Assembly (NCBI RefSeq): GCF_026965555.1
Contig: NZ_CP114040.1
Coordinates: 6,510,001-6,574,000 of the forward strand
Length of the DNA: 64,000 nucleotides
DNA from: Nannocystis punicea
GTDB lineage: Bacteria > Myxococcota_A > Polyangia > Nannocystales > Nannocystaceae
Direction: 5' to 3'
Position numbers and translations under genes: made by a program. Positions within the stretch are counted from its first letter, which is position 1; every line of letters starts with the position of its first letter. This document shows, piece after piece, positions 23,732-30,650 of the stretch. The notes beneath the pieces are model-generated. The model was not told the origin of the DNA. It made no database searches and saw only the letters and a program-made list of their open reading frames with translations.

Positions 23732-25789
23732 GTGCGCCGACCGAGCGAGCCCTTGCTGCGCGCCTTTGCGCTCCTCGCCGTGCTGGCGGCCCCTGCGGGC
23801 GCAGCGGCGCATGATGTCCCGAAGGACAGGCGGTACGCCACCGTCGTCGTCAGCGACCGCAGCCCTCGCACCGCCTCGCAGCGGACGGTAGGACCGGCGG
23901 AGATCGCCGCCAGCCCGCGGCGGCGCAGCGCCGACGATCTCCTGCGGCTCGTGCCCGGCGTCCTCCTGATCCAGCACGGCGCCGAGGGCAAGGGCCAGCA
24001 GATGTTCATGCGCGGCTTCGACGCCGCGCACGGCGCCGACATCGAGATCAAGGTCGCCGGCGTCACCGTCAACGAGCTGTCCAACATCCACGGCCAGGGC
24101 TACGTCGACCTCGGCTTCGTCATCCCCGAGGTCGTCCGCCGCGTCACCGCCAACAAGGGCCCCTTCCTGCTCGACCAGGGCAACTTCGCCAACGCCGGCA
24201 CGATCCGCTTCGACCTCGGCGTCGACCCCGACGCGCGCGGCAGCCGGGTCAGCTACGAGTTCGGCAGCACCCTGCGTCACCGCGGCGTGTTCGTACATGC
24301 CCCGAAGAACATGGCCAAAGAGACATTCTTCGCCGTCGAGGCCATGACCGACAGGGGCTTCGCCGCCGCGCGCGGGGCCCAGCGCGCCACCTTCCTCGGC
24401 CAGATCCGCCTGCTCGACAGCAAGACCCACGGCGCCCTCGACCTGACCGCCGGCGTCTACGCCGCCAAGTTCGACGCCCCCGGCGCGGTGCGGGCCGACG
24501 ACGTCGCCAGCGGCCGCGTCGACTTCGACGGCGTCTACCGCGACGACGGCGGCGGCCGCTCGAACCGCCTCTTCACCGCCCTGCGCCACCAGCTCGACCT
24601 CGGCGTCGGCAAGCTCGAGCAGCGGCTCCACGGTCAGCTGCGCGCCCTCGATCTCGTCGAGGACTTCACCGGCTACCTCCTCGATCCGATAGCCGGCGAT
24701 CGTCGCAACCAGCGCCACCGCTTCGCCAGCCTCGGCTATCAGCTCGAGTATCGGCGCCCGCTCCACCGCACCGTCGAGCTGCTGGCCGGCGGCGCCTGGC
24801 AGGGCGACCTCGTCCGTCAGCACGACGTCCGCGTCGACGTCCGCCACGAGGTCGTCAGCCGCAACTGGGACCTCGGGGCCGGCCAGCACCAGGCGCACGC
24901 CCGCGCCGGCATCCGCTGGCGACCCGTCGATCGCTTCGTCCTCGAGGCCGGCGCGCGCCTCGACCTCATGGCCTACGACGTCCGCGATCGCATCGACCCC
25001 GATCGCCACGCCCGCAAGGTCCTCGCCCTGCCCTCGCCGCGGATCAACGCCAGCGTCCGCCTCGCCCCGTTCGCCACCCTCTTCTTCGCCTACGGCCGCG
25101 GCCTGCGGGCGCCCGAGGCCCGGGCAGTGCTCGGCGGCGCCGCAGTGCCCGAGGACACCGCCCTCGATCGCTACCGCGGCGGCCCGGCGCGGATCGTCGC
25201 CTCCGACAGCGTCGAGGTCGGCACCCGGTTTCAGCACCGCGAGCTCGTCAGCGCCGGCCTCGCGCTGTTCGGCACCTGGATCGACCGCGAGCTCGTCTTC
25301 GATCACGTGTCCGCGGTCAACATCGAGCTCAACCGCACGCGCCGGCTCGGCCTCGACTTCGACCTCGCGGTCTGGCCGCGGCGGTGGTTGCAGCTGCGCC
25401 AGGACGTGAGCCTCGTGCAGGCGCGCTTCGTCGAATCCGGCGCCCCGGTCCCGCTCGCCCCGCCGTTCATGTCGGCGACCGGCCTCACCCTCGTGCACCC
25501 CTCGGGCTTCCGCGCCGGCGCGCGCTTCCTCGTCGTCGGCAGCCGCGCCCTCCCGCACGGCGCCCGCACCTCGGCCTACGCCCTCCTCGACCTCAGCCTC
25601 GGCTACCGTGTCGGTCCCCTGCAGCTCGACCTCCAGATCGACAACGTCACCAACGCCCACTGGAAGGAGGGCGAGTACCACTACGCCTCGTGGTGGGACC
25701 GCAGCGAGCCGCGCAGCACCATCCCCACCCTCCACTTCCTCGCCGGCCCGCCGCTGACCGCCCGGATCGGCGCCACCCTGTGGTTGTGA
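23732..25789 (+). CDS. TonB-dependent outer-membrane receptor
   Basis: 685 residues from GTG 23732, which directly precedes a signal peptide (LLRAFALLAVLAAPAGAAA). The plug domain reads RSADDLLRLVPGVLLIQHGA, GKGQQMFMRGFDAAHGADIE and ELSNIHGQGYVDLGFVIPEV, a distinctive subgroup. The 22-strand barrel ends in ATLWL. A typical His/Asn-rich receptor C-terminus (VTNAHWKEGEYHY) is present. Substrate unknown; the downstream lipoproteins may be partners, and a metal substrate is a guess. Two hairpin-repeat elements lie in frame: GATG/CAGG at 23813 and 23827, and CATG, CATG, CATT at 24296, 24310 and 24324. No Fur-like box is visible upstream. Confidence 0.87.
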   Translation: MRRPSEPLLRAFALLAVLAAPAGAAAHDVPKDRRYATVVVSDRSPRTASQRTVGPAEIAASPRRRSADDLLRLVPGVLLIQHGAEGKGQQMFMRGFDAAHGADIEIKVAGVTVNELSNIHGQGYVDLGFVIPEVVRRVTANKGPFLLDQGNFANAGTIRFDLGVDPDARGSRVSYEFGSTLRHRGVFVHAPKNMAKETFFAVEAMTDRGFAAARGAQRATFLGQIRLLDSKTHGALDLTAGVYAAKFDAPGAVRADDVASGRVDFDGVYRDDGGGRSNRLFTALRHQLDLGVGKLEQRLHGQLRALDLVEDFTGYLLDPIAGDRRNQRHRFASLGYQLEYRRPLHRTVELLAGGAWQGDLVRQHDVRVDVRHEVVSRNWDLGAGQHQAHARAGIRWRPVDRFVLEAGARLDLMAYDVRDRIDPDRHARKVLALPSPRINASVRLAPFATLFFAYGRGLRAPEARAVLGGAAVPEDTALDRYRGGPARIVASDSVEVGTRFQHRELVSAGLALFGTWIDRELVFDHVSAVNIELNRTRRLGLDFDLAVWPRRWLQLRQDVSLVQARFVESGAPVPLAPPFMSATGLTLVHPSGFRAGARFLVVGSRALPHGARTSAYALLDLSLGYRVGPLQLDLQIDNVTNAHWKEGEYHYASWWDRSEPRSTIPTLHFLAGPPLTARIGATLWL
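24296..24327. repeat. In-frame phased hairpin array in the TonB receptor barrel
   Basis: CATG 24296, CATG 24310 and CATT 24324 on an exact 14-nt pitch, encoding HAPKNMAKETF at about residues 189-199, in a predicted early barrel strand or loop. Confidence 0.6.
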
Positions 25790-25793
25790 CGTC

Positions 25794-26555
25794 ATGAAAG
25801 AACCTGTCCTTTCAGTCCTGTCCCTTGCGACCTGTCTCTCGATCGCCTGCGCGCCCAGCCAGGAGGCCACCCGGGTCGAGCTCGCGGTCGCGGTCGACGG
25901 CGGCCAGCTCGTCGACGCGCCCACCGACCTCGGCTGGACCATCCACCTCGACGCGGCGCGCGTCGCCACCGGCGACCTCGAATTCACGATCCAGGGCGAG
26001 ATGCACGCCCTCGCGCGCCTGTGGGATCTGCTCGTCCCGCCGGCGATCGCCCACCCCGGCCACTACGCCGGCGGCGACGTCACCGGCGCCTTGCCGGGCA
26101 GCTTCGTGCTCGACTGGATCGCCGGCGACGGCGTCGAGCTCGGGCGGGCCGAGCTGCTCACCGGCAACTACCACGGCTGCAACATCGCCTTCCGTCGCGC
26201 CGACGAGCTCCCGGCCGACGACCCGCTCGCCGGCCACACCGCGCAGTTCGCCGGCACCGCCACCAAGGACGGCCAGGAGCTCGCCTTCACCGCCATCCTC
26301 GATCTCGACGTCGGCGCCTCGGTCATCGGCGCCCCGTTCGACCTCGACGTCGACGAGGCCAGCGACGACACCCTCGGCGTCCAGCTGCGGCTGCACGACG
26401 ACGTCAGCGGCGCCGCCCTGTTCGACGGGGTCGACTTCGCCGCCCTCGATCCGGGCGACGGCAGCCCCGTGACCATCGGCCCCGGCGACCCCGCGCACAA
26501 CCTCGTCCGGCGCGCCTTACAGTCCCACGTGTTCTACACTGTCGCTCCCCTCTGA
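25794..26555 (+). CDS. Lipoprotein encoded behind a TonB receptor
   Basis: 253 residues, starting 4 bp after the receptor stop. The signal peptide MKEPVLSVLSLATCLSIAC ends in a lipobox. It is encoded by a hairpin array (CCTG at 25803, 25817 and 25831, 14-nt pitch). The mature part is not assigned to a named family: LAVAVDGGQLVDAPTDLGW, IAHPGHYAGGDVTGALPG, NYHGCNIAFRRADE and GHTAQFAGTATKDGQELAF. This last block resembles one in the next gene (GHSIYVEGTATRGGEELTF), so the two are probably paralogues. His-containing segments might bind a metal or ligand, but this is speculative. Likely an operon with the receptor. Confidence 0.75.
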   Translation: MKEPVLSVLSLATCLSIACAPSQEATRVELAVAVDGGQLVDAPTDLGWTIHLDAARVATGDLEFTIQGEMHALARLWDLLVPPAIAHPGHYAGGDVTGALPGSFVLDWIAGDGVELGRAELLTGNYHGCNIAFRRADELPADDPLAGHTAQFAGTATKDGQELAFTAILDLDVGASVIGAPFDLDVDEASDDTLGVQLRLHDDVSGAALFDGVDFAALDPGDGSPVTIGPGDPAHNLVRRALQSHVFYTVAPL

Positions 26556-26571
26556 CCCTCGAGGACCTCTC

Positions 26572-27339
26572 ATGCGCATCGCCCTGCTCCCGCTCCTGCT
26601 CGCCTGCGCCTGTACGGCCGCCGCCGAGCGCACCTACGAAGCCTCCGTCTACGGCGAGGAATTCATCGAAGAGGGCATCCCCGCCGCGATCTTCTCCGAC
26701 GGCTGGTCCGTCAGCTTCGACAAGTTCCTCGTCAGCGTCGGCGACATCACCGTCGCCGACCAGCCGCTCGGCGACGAGGGCGCCTACTGGATCTTCGACC
26801 TCGCCCAGGCCAGCGACGGCGCCGGCTTCCCGATCGCCGAGGGCACGATCGCCGCCGAGGACGCGCACGCCGGTTACGTCCTCGGCCCGGGCGTCGACCC
26901 GGTGGCCGGCAACGCCACCGCCGACGACGTCGCCCTGATGAAGCAGGGCGGCCACTCGATCTACGTCGAGGGCACCGCCACCCGCGGCGGCGAGGAGCTC
27001 ACCTTCATCTGGGGCTTCAACACCCGCACCCGCTACAGCGACTGCGAGCTGGTCGGCTCGACCGACGTCCAGCTCACCATCCACGCCGACCACCTCTTCT
27101 ACGACGACCTGTTCTCGGAGAACCCCAAGGTCGCCTTCGACCTGATCGCCGCCAGCGACGACGGCGACGGCGAGCTGACCGCCGACGACCTCCGGCAGGT
27201 CGACATCACCACCCAGGAGCGCTACCAGGTCGGCGACCTGACGAACGTCACCGACCTGTGGTCGTTCGTCGAGCAGCTCACCGCCACCCTCGGCCACATC
27301 AACGGCGAGGGCCACTGCGTCGCCCTCCGCACCGACTGA
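26572..27339 (+). CDS. Second lipoprotein of the TonB receptor operon, EF-hand-like motif
   Basis: 255 residues, 16 bp after the previous gene. A short signal peptide MRIALLPLLLACACT holds a lipobox Cys. The mature protein has YGEEFIEEGIPAAIFSDGW and DKFLVSVGDITV, then GHSIYVEGTATRGGEELTF, shared with the preceding lipoprotein, and NTRTRYSDCEL. A Ca-binding-like loop ASDDGDGELTADDL lies near residue 200. Role unknown; operon position suggests a helper for the outer-membrane receptor, for example a surface ligand-binding protein. GAGGACCTCTC precedes the ATG. Confidence 0.75.
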   Translation: MRIALLPLLLACACTAAAERTYEASVYGEEFIEEGIPAAIFSDGWSVSFDKFLVSVGDITVADQPLGDEGAYWIFDLAQASDGAGFPIAEGTIAAEDAHAGYVLGPGVDPVAGNATADDVALMKQGGHSIYVEGTATRGGEELTFIWGFNTRTRYSDCELVGSTDVQLTIHADHLFYDDLFSENPKVAFDLIAASDDGDGELTADDLRQVDITTQERYQVGDLTNVTDLWSFVEQLTATLGHINGEGHCVALRTD

Positions 27340-27382
27340 CGCGCCCCGCTCGCCCGCCCTCGTCGACCGCCGCTCTTCGGGG

Positions 27383-27428
27383 CATGTCCTGGAGGACATG
27401 CCCATCAGAGCGTGCTCGTTCGACCATG
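27383..27428. repeat. 14-nt-phased hairpin array, four tetramers
   Basis: CATG 27383, CATG 27397, CGTG 27411 and CATG 27425, exact pitch. The first pair, CATGTCCTGGAGGACATG, is a 7-bp stem with a 4-nt loop. It lies between the end of the lipoprotein gene and the convergent gene ending at 27743. Confidence 0.8.
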
Positions 27429-27503
27429 TCGGGACCGCCGGTCCATCGCAGACCCCGGCCGTTCGCGCGGCGCCGGGCCGAGCCGCCCGCCGCGCCTCGT
27501 GGG

Positions 27504-27563
27504 AATGTCTCGTGAGACATGCCCATCAAAACATGCTCTAATGAACATGTCCTCGAGGACATG
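27504..27563. repeat. 14-nt-phased hairpin array, five tetramers
   Basis: AATG 27504, CATG 27518, CATG 27532, CATG 27546 and CATG 27560 at exact 14-nt spacing. Spacers TCTCGTGAGA and TCCTCGAGGA are fully self-complementary outside the 4-nt loop but differ in sequence, so the stems have changed in a compensatory way. Confidence 0.85.
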
Positions 27564-27607
27564 CAGCCACGGCCGCCCGGGTCCTACGGGACCGCTCGAC
27601 TCGCGCC

Positions 27608-27799
27608 GCCATGGGCGCCGTAGCTCGGCGGCGTACTTCGGCGCCCTCACACCCAGCCGGGGACGCGCACGCGCCGGGCCGTCACGTCGTGCCAGCGGGC
27701 GCCGCCATGGGCGCCGTAGCTCGGCGGCGTACTTCGGCGCCCTCACACCCAGCCGGGGACGCGCATGCGCCGGGCCGTCGCGTCGTGCCAGCGGAACGT
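27608..27799. repeat. 96-bp tandem duplication of a gene's 3' end
   Basis: Two copies, about 27608-27703 and 27704-27799, with ATGGGCGCCGTAGCTCGGCG at 27611 and 27707. They differ at only a few sites. The right copy contains the last ~19 codons and the stop of the minus-strand gene ending at 27743, and the left copy repeats that tail outside the gene. Confidence 0.85.
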
Positions 27800-28660
27800 C
27801 GCCGGGCACGGCGCCAGGCCGATCGCCAGGTGCGACGCCACGTTGTGCAGCCACCACCACAGCGGCCGCTCGACCTGCGGCGGCGGCGACGATGGGCCGG
27901 CCTCGGCCGTCCGGTTGAGGCGCGCGCTGGTCCAGTCGTGGAACGCCACCGCCGCGCGCCCGCGGGTGAGCGCCAGCAGCGGGTGGGCGACCGCGTTGTG
28001 CAGCAGCCACCAGCCCTGGTGCCCCAGGCGCGCGGCCAGGCGCGCCCCCCCGGTGCGAGAGCCGGTCCAGCGGGCGATCCGCTGGTGATAGCGATCTTCG
28101 GCCGTGCGCGCGACCGGCTCCGACCGCCGACCCGACGCCAGCCCTTCCGCCGTGATCGGCGGCGCCTCGTCGATCTCGAGCGCCTTCACGGCCCAGTCCG
28201 GCCAGACGCGATCGTTCGGCTGACGGACCCACCGCACCGGGTTGATCCCGGGCACGAACGGCAGGCGCTCGACCTGGTCGGGCGGCACGTGTTGCTCGTA
28301 CCACCAGCCGCCGACCAGCGCGTCGCGCCCCTCGATCCGCAGCACCACGTAGCCGGCGATCGGCTGGTCCAGCCAGCGGAAGGACGCCACGTACTGCTCC
28401 CCGTCCCAGCGCCAGTCCTCGAAGACCCCGGTGAGCTCGTGGTCGCCGCGGTAGCAGTAGACCGTCCGGGCCGCGCTGCCGCGGGCGTCTATGAAGTACG
28501 TCGAGCCCTGGCCCTCGGACACCCACACCCCGTGCAGGAACGCGAGCGCCATCTCTCGCCCCGCCGCCCGCTGCACCACCCCCAGCTGCATTCGATGCGA
28601 GGCCCAGCGTTCGCCCCGCTGCAGCACGGAGGTGTCGTCCTCGTCGTCCCAGAAGCGCAT
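27743..28660 (-). CDS. Uncharacterised protein with tandem WWxLHN motifs
   Basis: 305 residues from ATG 28660; an earlier ATG (28747) would add 29 Gly-rich residues. Not recognised. The N-terminal half is beta-rich (TYFIDARGSAARTVYCYRGD, YVASFRWLDQPIAGYVVLRI). The C-terminal third holds two copies of a motif: WWLLHNAVAHPLLAL with FHDWTSARLNR, and WWWLHNVASHLAIGLAP with WHDATARRM. The paired Trp-Trp-x-Leu-His-Asn units and His residues suggest a membrane-associating or metal-binding helical hairpin, with no known function. The last codons are part of a 96-bp tandem duplication. Confidence 0.68.
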   Translation of the reverse strand: MRFWDDEDDTSVLQRGERWASHRMQLGVVQRAAGREMALAFLHGVWVSEGQGSTYFIDARGSAARTVYCYRGDHELTGVFEDWRWDGEQYVASFRWLDQPIAGYVVLRIEGRDALVGGWWYEQHVPPDQVERLPFVPGINPVRWVRQPNDRVWPDWAVKALEIDEAPPITAEGLASGRRSEPVARTAEDRYHQRIARWTGSRTGGARLAARLGHQGWWLLHNAVAHPLLALTRGRAAVAFHDWTSARLNRTAEAGPSSPPPQVERPLWWWLHNVASHLAIGLAPCPATFRWHDATARRMRVPGWV

Positions 28661-28750
28661 GACCCGTCGGCATCCTAGCGCGCCCGAGGGCCCGCCGTGA
28701 AGGCCCCAGCGCCCGCCGAACAGCTCCGCCAGGCCGTTCGTCGCCATTCG

Positions 28751-28782
28751 GGTGTCCCTATGGTCATGTCCGATAGAACATG
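28751..28782. repeat. 14-nt-phased hairpin array upstream of divergent genes
   Basis: GGTG 28751, CATG 28765 and CATG 28779 at exact pitch, in the region between the divergent genes starting at 28660 and 28919. Confidence 0.7.
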
Positions 28783-28918
28783 TCGGCCATCGCCGACGAG
28801 CGCCCCGGCGTCCGCGTCGCGCTCATCGTCGTGGGCGCGCCTGCGCCCCCGATGCGCCCCGAGACCCGCCGGCGCGCCGGGACGTGCACGGCCGGCACGG
28901 CCAGGCTAGGCTGCCGTC

Positions 28919-29413
28919 ATGTTCGCCCGCCCCGTCCTCGCGCTCGCGGCTCTCCTCCTGGCGTCACCGGGCTGCGGCCCCGAGATCGAGCAGCTCCCAC
29001 CGAGCGGCATCTACCGCATGACGGCCGTCACCCTCGCTAACGACTGCCACCCGACGCTCGACGACGACCACATGGGGGAGGAGGTCGTCCAGGTCACTGC
29101 CGAGTGGATCAAGGTGCCCCACGTCGACCCCCTCGGCCTCTCCCTCGCCAGCTACGCCTTCACGCAGGTCAACCGCGACCCCGAGGCCGGCGAGTACGCC
29201 CACGAGTGGCCAGGGAGCGGATGCAGGCGCCTCGAGCGGCTCGAAGTCGAGCCTGTCGACGCCGACACCGTGCGCAGCCGGATCACCGACGAATGGCGCG
29301 ACGACGGCAGCTGCGCCTGGGCCGGCGAGGCCTGCACCGTCGTCCGCGACTACACCTACGAGCTCGTCGAGGCGTGCGACGACTGCGAGTTCCCGCTGCA
29401 CCTGGACCAGTGA
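28919..29413 (+). CDS. Small secreted lipoprotein of unknown function
   Basis: 164 residues. The signal peptide MFARPVLALAALLLASPGC ends in a lipobox. The mature part (YRMTAVTLANDCHPTLDDD, VQVTAEWIKVPHVDP, GSGCRRLERLEVEPVDADTV and CAWAGEACTVVRDYTYELVE, then ACDDCEFP) has six or more Cys, probably disulfide-linked, and looks like a small beta-barrel such as a lipocalin-like surface protein; this is only a fold guess. It is monocistronic and ends 6 nt before a six-tetramer hairpin array. Confidence 0.72.
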   Translation: MFARPVLALAALLLASPGCGPEIEQLPPSGIYRMTAVTLANDCHPTLDDDHMGEEVVQVTAEWIKVPHVDPLGLSLASYAFTQVNRDPEAGEYAHEWPGSGCRRLERLEVEPVDADTVRSRITDEWRDDGSCAWAGEACTVVRDYTYELVEACDDCEFPLHLDQ

Positions 29414-29419
29414 GCCATT

Positions 29420-29493
29420 CCTGGCCATTCGGACATGCTCGATCGGGCATGCCCCAACCACCATGCCCATCGGGACATGCCCGAACGAACATG
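29420..29493. repeat. 14-nt-phased hairpin array filling a convergent intergenic region
   Basis: CCTG 29420, then CATG at 29434, 29448, 29462, 29476 and 29490: six tetramers, five exact 14-nt steps. It occupies nearly all of the 82 bp between the stop at 29413 and the convergent stop at 29496-29498. CATGCTCGATCGGGCATG and CATGCCCATCGGGACATG can fold as stem-loops, so a bidirectional terminator is plausible. Confidence 0.88.
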
Positions 29494-29495
29494 CC

Positions 29496-30560
29496 CTAAG
29501 CGCCAGCCGTGTCCGGCACCGTCAGCGAGCAGCCGGGCAGCGTAGCGACCAGGCCGCTGCCGAACGCCGTCGCCGGCGTGTGGTAACCGGCCGCGGGCGG
29601 CTCGGCGAGCATGCGGCGGACGATCGCCAGCGACGCGATCACCGTGAACTTGTAGCCCTCGAGGGCGCGCACGCGGCCCTCCACGGCCCGGCCGTCGGGC
29701 GCCTCGACGCGGCCCCAGATCTCGCTCGAGCCGGCCTCCCGCACCCGCTCGCTGGGCCCGGTGACCCGGCGATCGACGACCGCCTGCAGCACCTTGATCA
29801 CCGCCTTGCGGCGCAGCAGCGGGCCCAGCAGACGGAGCAGCCGCAGCCCGCGGATCTGCGCCCTCGGGAAGCTCATCCACGTGGTGATGTTCTCGATCCC
29901 GGTCGACGCGTACGCGGTCGACAGATCGCCCCACGGCACCGCCACCACCAAACGCTCGCGCCCGCCGAGGCGGACGGTGCGAGTGCGGGAGCCGGTGGCG
30001 ATCGGCACCAGGCGGCCGCCCTCGCGCACGGCGCCGCCCTCGCCGAGGTGCTCGACCATGGTTTTGGTGGTGCCACGGCTGAGCTCGCCGAGCGCGAGGA
30101 TCGCCAGCTCCAGCCGGGTGGCCTCCGGGAGCGCCTCGGCCAGGGCTTTCGCCAGGCAGTCCGAGGGCACCACGTCGAAGCCGACGCCGGGCATGAGGAC
30201 CACGCCGCGTTCGCGGGCGGTCGCGTCGAGCGCCCGGCAGGCCTCGAACACGGGGATCTCGCCGGTGATGTCGAGATAATGAATTTTGCTTTCGAGACAG
30301 GCCGCGACCATCGGCGCGCTGGTCCGCGAGAACGGCCCGGCGGCGTGGAGCACCAGGGCGGCCCCCGCGATCCCGCGGCGGATCGCGGCCGGATCGTCGA
30401 GCGCGAACACCCGCGCTTCGAGCCCGAGTTCACCGGCGAGGCGCCCGACCGCCGTCGCGTCGCGGCCCGCCAGAATCGGGCGTAAACCCTCGGAGACCGC
30501 CTGACGGGCGATGAGATCGCCGGTGTAGCCGTTCGCGCCGTACAGCACCCATTCGCGCAT
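29496..30560 (-). CDS. Saccharopine dehydrogenase-like NAD(P) oxidoreductase
   Basis: 354 residues. The N-terminal Rossmann motif VLYGANGYTGDLIARQAVSEG is typical of the saccharopine dehydrogenase NADP-binding superfamily, including trans-acting enoyl reductases and YMR226-like proteins. AALVLHAAGPFSRTSAPMV and IHYLDITGEIPVFEAC are conserved family blocks, as is LMPGVGFDVVPSDCLAKAL. Substrate unknown; a lipid or polyketide-linked reduction is likely for this subgroup. C-terminal helices (IRGLRLLRLLGPLL) may associate with the membrane. It stands alone and is convergent with the small lipoprotein gene. Confidence 0.83.
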   Translation of the reverse strand: MREWVLYGANGYTGDLIARQAVSEGLRPILAGRDATAVGRLAGELGLEARVFALDDPAAIRRGIAGAALVLHAAGPFSRTSAPMVAACLESKIHYLDITGEIPVFEACRALDATARERGVVLMPGVGFDVVPSDCLAKALAEALPEATRLELAILALGELSRGTTKTMVEHLGEGGAVREGGRLVPIATGSRTRTVRLGGRERLVVAVPWGDLSTAYASTGIENITTWMSFPRAQIRGLRLLRLLGPLLRRKAVIKVLQAVVDRRVTGPSERVREAGSSEIWGRVEAPDGRAVEGRVRALEGYKFTVIASLAIVRRMLAEPPAAGYHTPATAFGSGLVATLPGCSLTVPDTAGA

Positions 30561-30650
30561 GCCCGGCGCTATAGCGCGGGTGCGGGCGTCGCCGCCACAG
30601 AAAGCGCTTGTACTCGGCGGCCGCTCGGCTCATCGTCTCTAGCGGCTCTC

